Below, piece by piece: positions 6,171-9,743 of a stretch of 9,743 nt of DNA (positions are counted from its first letter, which is position 1; the number at the start of each line of letters is the position of its first letter). The stretch covers positions 1 to 9,743 of the forward strand of contig URQQ01000109.1 in assembly GCA_900549995.1 (NCBI GenBank), in the 5' to 3' direction. Source of the stretch: an uncultured Lachnospiraceae bacterium. GTDB lineage: Bacteria > Bacillota > Clostridia > Lachnospirales > Lachnospiraceae. The notes beneath the pieces were generated by a model that saw only the letters and a program-made list of their open reading frames with translations, did no database searches and was not told the DNA's origin. Both the position numbers and the translations under genes were made by a program.

Positions 6171-7145
6171 CTACATCTTCATTTTTCTGAAATCTTTATA
6201 TGTCTTTCTGATATTCTTATCAAGTATTATGGAAACTCCTGCAGCTATAAAATACATGACACGGATATGTCCCTTGATAAATACATCTCCCTCCAGAATG
6301 CTTTGTTCGAATTCAGGAGTGATCTGGGCATGCTCATGAATAAACGGATAAGCCATGCATAGAATCGCCAGTACTTTTCCAGTCAGCGAAGGATCTTCGA
6401 ACCCAAACCGCAGCCTTGCCTTGAAACGCTTCGGCTTCATTCTTTTTAAAGTCCCAAGGAGCTCTTTTTTTGCCCTTGCAAATGCACTTTTGTGCACTTC
6501 GTCTGCCAGAAAATCCATAACTATATTTTTACGCCTGATGAATACTTTTATTCTAGCATACATTTTTATAAATGTATATTTTATCTTTTGGCAGATATTC
6601 TTGATCCGTTCCCAGATTCGTTTCAGAATTCCCTGCGCCTTCTGCTCTTCTTTTTCTGTTTTGTCTTTCGTCTGTTCTTCCAGGGCTTTCGTCTCCGGAA
6701 GTCTTTTTACCGCATTCTCATCATCCAGGAGTTTCTCAGGTGATGCCGGCGCTGTCTTTTTGGGTTCTTCCGGGTATTTCTCTTCCAGCAGGCGGTCAAC
6801 TTCTTTTTCGAATTCCTCTTCCGTCATCTCTGAGGATTCTTCCGTATGGCTTCCCGGCTTCGTCCCGATCCCGGTATCTGTCTCATCGCTCCATTTCAGC
6901 CAGGCCGCCCGGAACTTCCACCTGACTGTTCCGTGATCCAGGCTGGCCGTTCCACTCACCAGATGAAAAATCCAGGAAACCTTTACTTCCGCCTTCAATG
7001 TAGCAAGCGTCCCTTTACAGCTTCCCATCCCCTGATACTGAAACGGCGCAAAAAGGACAACTGCTGCCACAAGAAGCACAAGACCGATCAGCACCAGCAG
7101 AAGTATCCCTATGATTTTCAAAATAAGCAATATAATATGCAGCAT
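6171..7145 (-). CDS. ytfI: DUF2953 membrane protein (YtfI-like)
   Basis: A 324-aa protein with one strong N-terminal membrane segment (about 3-33). Its conserved DUF2953 core lies near the C-terminus: FGFEDPSLTGKVLA at 247-260 and PEFEQSILEGDVFIKG at 277-292, then a second moderately hydrophobic stretch (about 296-308). Between residues about 88 and 205 it has a charged, low-complexity stretch rich in Glu, Lys and Pro that turns strongly basic around 172-206. This makes the protein longer than I remember YtfI to be (a little over 200 aa). The family has no settled function, but it sits next to gerW/ytfJ in spore formers. The ATG at 7145 has AGGTG 5 nt upstream. It begins 24 nt behind the 109-aa gene and is followed after 21 nt by gerW. 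Confidence 0.9.
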   Translation of the reverse strand: MLHIILLILKIIGILLLVLIGLVLLVAAVVLFAPFQYQGMGSCKGTLATLKAEVKVSWIFHLVSGTASLDHGTVRWKFRAAWLKWSDETDTGIGTKPGSHTEESSEMTEEEFEKEVDRLLEEKYPEEPKKTAPASPEKLLDDENAVKRLPETKALEEQTKDKTEKEEQKAQGILKRIWERIKNICQKIKYTFIKMYARIKVFIRRKNIVMDFLADEVHKSAFARAKKELLGTLKRMKPKRFKARLRFGFEDPSLTGKVLAILCMAYPFIHEHAQITPEFEQSILEGDVFIKGHIRVMYFIAAGVSIILDKNIRKTYKDFRKMKM

Positions 7146-7169
7146 AACAACACCTACTGTTTCCCGTTA

Positions 7170-7499
7170 TCAGAGATTCTTTCTTTGTTCCTCATTTAAA
7201 ATGTATTCCTTTAAACCGGCGCCGCCCGTCTTTCTATATACTTCTTCTGTAATTCTGACGGTAAGGTCAAGCGCTTCATCAAAACCAGATGCGATCCCTA
7301 CCACAAACCGCTCTTCCCTGTGAAAATGTTTCTGCATGAGCATTCCGCTGTCGAAGATCTCCAGCTGGTTGTTCTCCCCAAGCGGCAGGACAATGACATA
7401 GATTCCCAGAAGAATCTTTCCCTTCTCAAGACGTCTGATCAGACGGTTTCTCTTTTTTTCTATTGTCTCACCCAGATACAGATTACAATAAAATTTCAT
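7170..7499 (-). CDS. Conserved-looking hypothetical protein, 109 aa
   Basis: I do not recognise a named family. The protein begins MKFYCNLYLGE, then a basic helix-like stretch (about 12-28), two hydrophobic strands (LLGIYVIVLPLG and NQLEIFDSG), a His/Glu/Arg patch (QKHFHREERF, about 56-65), a further strand FVVGIASG, and an amphipathic helix FDEALDLTVRITEEVYRKTG. The alternation of strands and helices suggests a small cytosolic alpha/beta fold with no membrane segment. The ATG at 7499 has GAGGGA about 6 nt upstream. It starts 18 nt after the PBP stop and ends 24 nt before the DUF2953 gene, so it is co-transcribed with cell-wall and spore genes. I believe similar proteins sit in the same place in other Lachnospiraceae, but cannot check that here. 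Confidence 0.85.
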   Translation of the reverse strand: MKFYCNLYLGETIEKKRNRLIRRLEKGKILLGIYVIVLPLGENNQLEIFDSGMLMQKHFHREERFVVGIASGFDEALDLTVRITEEVYRKTGGAGLKEYILNEEQRKNL

Positions 7500-7517
7500 G
7501 TCGTTCCCTCTTAATTA

Positions 7518-8990
7518 TCACCCATAATAATAGGCATCAATCACTGCTTTTGCCACATTTGTAGCTTTTACTCCCGAGTCATCTGCACCTTCCACAACAA
7601 CACTGATCACAAGTTCCGGATTGTCTACATTGGAAAAACCGACAAACCATGAATGTGCTTTTTCCTTATCACTGCTGTACTCTGCCGTTCCCGTTTTCCC
7701 GGCCATTGTATAATTCTCTCCCGCAAAGATCGTCGCCGTACCATACTCTACGACACCTCTCATATATTCTTTCAGCTGGGAGGCTTCCTGAGCGGTCATA
7801 AGTTCTTTGTATTTCTCAGGGCGGTAATTCTTAACAGTAGTCCCATTATAATTGGTGATTTTATCTACAAGATACGGTTTCATCAATATACCGCCGTTCG
7901 CGATTGACGATGTAATCAACGCCATATGGTATGGGCTTACTTCTGTCTGTCCCTGCCCCATCGCTGTCATCATCGTCTCGGCTGAAGTACTCTTTGTATT
8001 CAGCTTAAAACTGCTCTTCCGATACGGAAGTTCGCTTGGAAGGCTCTTGTTAAACAGCAGATCCTCTGCTGTATTTTTATACTTTGTCTTATCAAGCGAA
8101 AGTCCGATATTGGCAAAGGATGAATTACACGAATATGCGATGGAATCCGCAAGTGTCACAGTTCCGTGCGCTGTGCCGTCAAAACAGTGGATTGTGACAT
8201 TGTCCTGGGTAATCTCACCGTTACATTCATAAGTGTAAGCACCATAGGAAGGGTTTTCCCTGATAAAATCAAGTGCTGTCACAAGTTTAAATGTGGACCC
8301 CGGAGCATATGCCCCCTGTGTCGCACGGTTCACAAGAATTCCATCTCCGTCTGCATTCAGTGCTTCCCAGTTTTCCGCCACTGAATTCGGATCATAACAC
8401 GGCTTCGAAAGCATGGCCAGGATTTTACCTGTCGAAGGTTCCATTACAACAACCGCACCTTTACTGCCTCCCAGTGCATCATACGCAGCACTCTGCAGTG
8501 TATTGTTTAATGTGGTAACTACGGTATCCCCCATGTTTTTCTCGCCTTTGAATTCTTTGATCATCTTTTCCACAAAGAAAGCGCTGGAATTCATAAGCTT
8601 AAAATTCTCTGTCGCTTCAAGTCCCGCTTTGCCATTGGACGCATATCCAGCCACATGGCCATACATATCGCCATATGGATAAGAACGGGTCTCTGATCCA
8701 TCCTCATTCACAATCGTCTCCGCAATCGTATTCTCTCCCTGGTCAATAATTTTTCCGCGGATTACACGGTCTGCATAAATGTTCTGCCGTTTATTATTAT
8801 ATGGACTGCTCACCATTTCCTGGCTTCTGAACAGATTGAAATAAACAATATATCCCATCATGAACAGAAACAGTGCCACAAATACATAGGTTACCCTAGC
8901 GAATTCTTTGTTTATTGGACGCTTTTTCTTTGGTTTTCCTTTTTTCGCCCGGTTCGGCTTTCGGAGATCTTCTTCTTGGCGCCGCTTCAT
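7518..8990 (-). CDS. pbpA: Class B penicillin-binding protein (SEDS partner transpeptidase)
   Basis: This enzyme crosslinks peptidoglycan outside the membrane. From the ATG at 8990 it is 490 aa: a short, very basic cytosolic tail (1-30), one membrane segment (about 30-52), a short N-terminal module with the class B motif RGKIIDQGENTIAET (about 78-92), and the transpeptidase domain. The active-site motifs are all present: STFK (S232 and K235), SCN (S287 to N289) and KTGT (432-435). No PASTA repeats follow. The small size and its place behind an FtsW/RodA gene resemble the PbpA-RodA pair of actinobacteria and clostridia. A TTG at 9095 would lengthen it to 525 aa but would overlap the SEDS gene by 200 nt. 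The ATG is preferred even though its upstream site is weak and it still overlaps by 95 nt. No usable start was seen further in before the membrane segment. Confidence 0.93.
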   Translation of the reverse strand: MKRRQEEDLRKPNRAKKGKPKKKRPINKEFARVTYVFVALFLFMMGYIVYFNLFRSQEMVSSPYNNKRQNIYADRVIRGKIIDQGENTIAETIVNEDGSETRSYPYGDMYGHVAGYASNGKAGLEATENFKLMNSSAFFVEKMIKEFKGEKNMGDTVVTTLNNTLQSAAYDALGGSKGAVVVMEPSTGKILAMLSKPCYDPNSVAENWEALNADGDGILVNRATQGAYAPGSTFKLVTALDFIRENPSYGAYTYECNGEITQDNVTIHCFDGTAHGTVTLADSIAYSCNSSFANIGLSLDKTKYKNTAEDLLFNKSLPSELPYRKSSFKLNTKSTSAETMMTAMGQGQTEVSPYHMALITSSIANGGILMKPYLVDKITNYNGTTVKNYRPEKYKELMTAQEASQLKEYMRGVVEYGTATIFAGENYTMAGKTGTAEYSSDKEKAHSWFVGFSNVDNPELVISVVVEGADDSGVKATNVAKAVIDAYYYG

Positions 8991-9743
8991 TGTTCTGTTG
9001 TCTTCGTCTTCTTGCACGTAATTCTTCTGCTTTCTTTCTTTCAATAATCTCTTCCTCGTCTTCTCTAAGAATATATAGTCCCTGAATGATTGCAAACATA
9101 ATTAATGTACTCAGAACTGAACTCCCGCCGTAACTCACGAGCGGAAGTGTCACTCCCGTAGACGGAATGAATTTCGTAACACCGCCGATTGTCAGAAATA
9201 CCTGGAATATATAACACGTCCCAAGCCCCAATGCTACCAGTTTATAGAATCTGTCATGGATCTGCATCGCGATATTGAGAAACATAATATAACAGCTCAG
9301 ACAGACCAGAATCAGACACAATGCAAAAATCAGTCCCAGTTCTTCCGCAATCGCCGAAAAAATAAAATCCGTATCCGCAACCGGAATTGTATTCGGCGCT
9401 CCCTGGCACAGTCCCATTCCAAGCCAGCTTCCGGTACCTATGGCAAACAATGACTGGGCCACCTGATATCCCGAATCGTTATACGACGCAATGGGATCTT
9501 TCCATGCGATTACACGGGTCCTGACGTGCCCAAACAGATAATACGCTATGACGGATGCCACACTTCCCGCCCCCATACCTGCCAGCATATAGAGCGGCTG
9601 CCTTGTAGCCACATAAAGCATAACCATATAAACTACAAAGATAATAAGCGCTGCGCCCAGGTCTTTCGACGCAACCAGAATCAGTACGTGAAGCGCTGCA
9701 ATCGCAGTCGTCTTCACAACATTTTTAAATCCCGTGGAATCCT
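8896..9743 (-). CDS. SEDS peptidoglycan glycosyltransferase (FtsW/RodA/SpoVE family), 5' end cut by the window
   Basis: SEDS proteins polymerise lipid II into glycan strands and work with a class B PBP. About 281 C-terminal residues are visible; the frame stays open to the window edge, so the GTG at 9717 is internal and not the start. Family landmarks in order: SKDLGAALIIF (the conserved Asp region), GYQVAQSLFAIGTGSWLG, the HTDFIF-like DTDFIFSAIAEELG, and FIPSTGVTLPLVSYGGSS. Several membrane segments separate them. After the last segment, a 56-residue cytosolic tail starts acidic (REDEEEII) and turns strongly Arg/Lys-rich. The last 31 codons overlap the start of the PBP gene in another frame. 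Pairing with the following PBP suggests they act as one complex. Whether it serves division, elongation or the spore cortex (SpoVE role) cannot be told from this fragment; the GerW neighbour hints at sporulation. Confidence 0.95.
   Translation of the reverse strand, partial: DSTGFKNVVKTTAIAALHVLILVASKDLGAALIIFVVYMVMLYVATRQPLYMLAGMGAGSVASVIAYYLFGHVRTRVIAWKDPIASYNDSGYQVAQSLFAIGTGSWLGMGLCQGAPNTIPVADTDFIFSAIAEELGLIFALCLILVCLSCYIMFLNIAMQIHDRFYKLVALGLGTCYIFQVFLTIGGVTKFIPSTGVTLPLVSYGGSSVLSTLIMFAIIQGLYILREDEEEIIERKKAEELRARRRRQQNNEAAPRRRSPKAEPGEKRKTKEKASNKQRIR

Noticed and set aside
6355..6936. A 193-codon open frame on the plus strand
   Set aside because: It lies entirely within the DUF2953 gene on the opposite strand, has Ser/Phe-rich composition typical of an antisense shadow, and shows no recognisable domain.
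8991..9095. A TTG start that would add 35 residues to the PBP
   Set aside because: It would raise the overlap with the SEDS gene to 200 nt, and the added residues are the out-of-frame reading of the SEDS membrane-to-tail region. The ATG at 8990 is a better start.

Overview
The window looks like ordinary chromosomal core DNA from a spore-forming, low-to-mid GC member of the Clostridia, most likely Lachnospiraceae. The evidence is the gene content (GerW and DUF2953 sporulation-type genes beside a SEDS/PBP pair), the strong AGGAGG-type ribosome binding sites, and the rpmB | yloU-fakA-recG order, which resembles the rpmB-yloU-yloV-(sdaAB-sdaAA)-recG block I recall from Bacillus subtilis. The family assignment is inference. 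I see no mobile elements, CRISPR arrays, tRNAs or rRNAs. No gap between genes exceeds about 210 nt.

Left part (1-4423, minus strand): a promoter at 4317-4345 drives yloU (Asp23/Gls24 family), fakA (fatty-acid kinase, Dak2/YloV family) and recG (branch-migration helicase). A perfect 14-bp hairpin with a UUCG loop lies just behind fakA, and a probable terminator overlaps the recG stop. The serine dehydratase genes found between yloV and recG in Bacillus are absent.

Middle (4395-5519): rpmB (ribosomal protein L28) is the only plus-strand gene and has a near-consensus promoter. It converges on a gene for a secreted or anchored M15-type peptidoglycan peptidase. The two genes share a bidirectional terminator hairpin that contains the peptidase stop codon. 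The peptidase gene starts only 32 nt behind the terminator of the next operon, and a candidate promoter for it lies inside that terminator.

Right part (5490-9743, minus strand): a tightly packed operon whose start is outside the window. In order of transcription it holds a SEDS glycosyltransferase (FtsW/RodA/SpoVE, 5' end missing), a short class B penicillin-binding protein overlapping it by 95 nt, an unrecognised 109-aa protein, a DUF2953 membrane protein (YtfI-like), GerW (YtfJ-like), and a 45-aa two-segment membrane protein ending in Cys-Cys. A strong terminator with a GAAA loop follows. The SEDS/PBP pair would polymerise and crosslink peptidoglycan. GerW and DUF2953 tie the operon to spore formation or germination. 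The two small unknown proteins are the best candidates for undescribed parts of that pathway. I did not find a clearly novel system such as a defence or mobile module.
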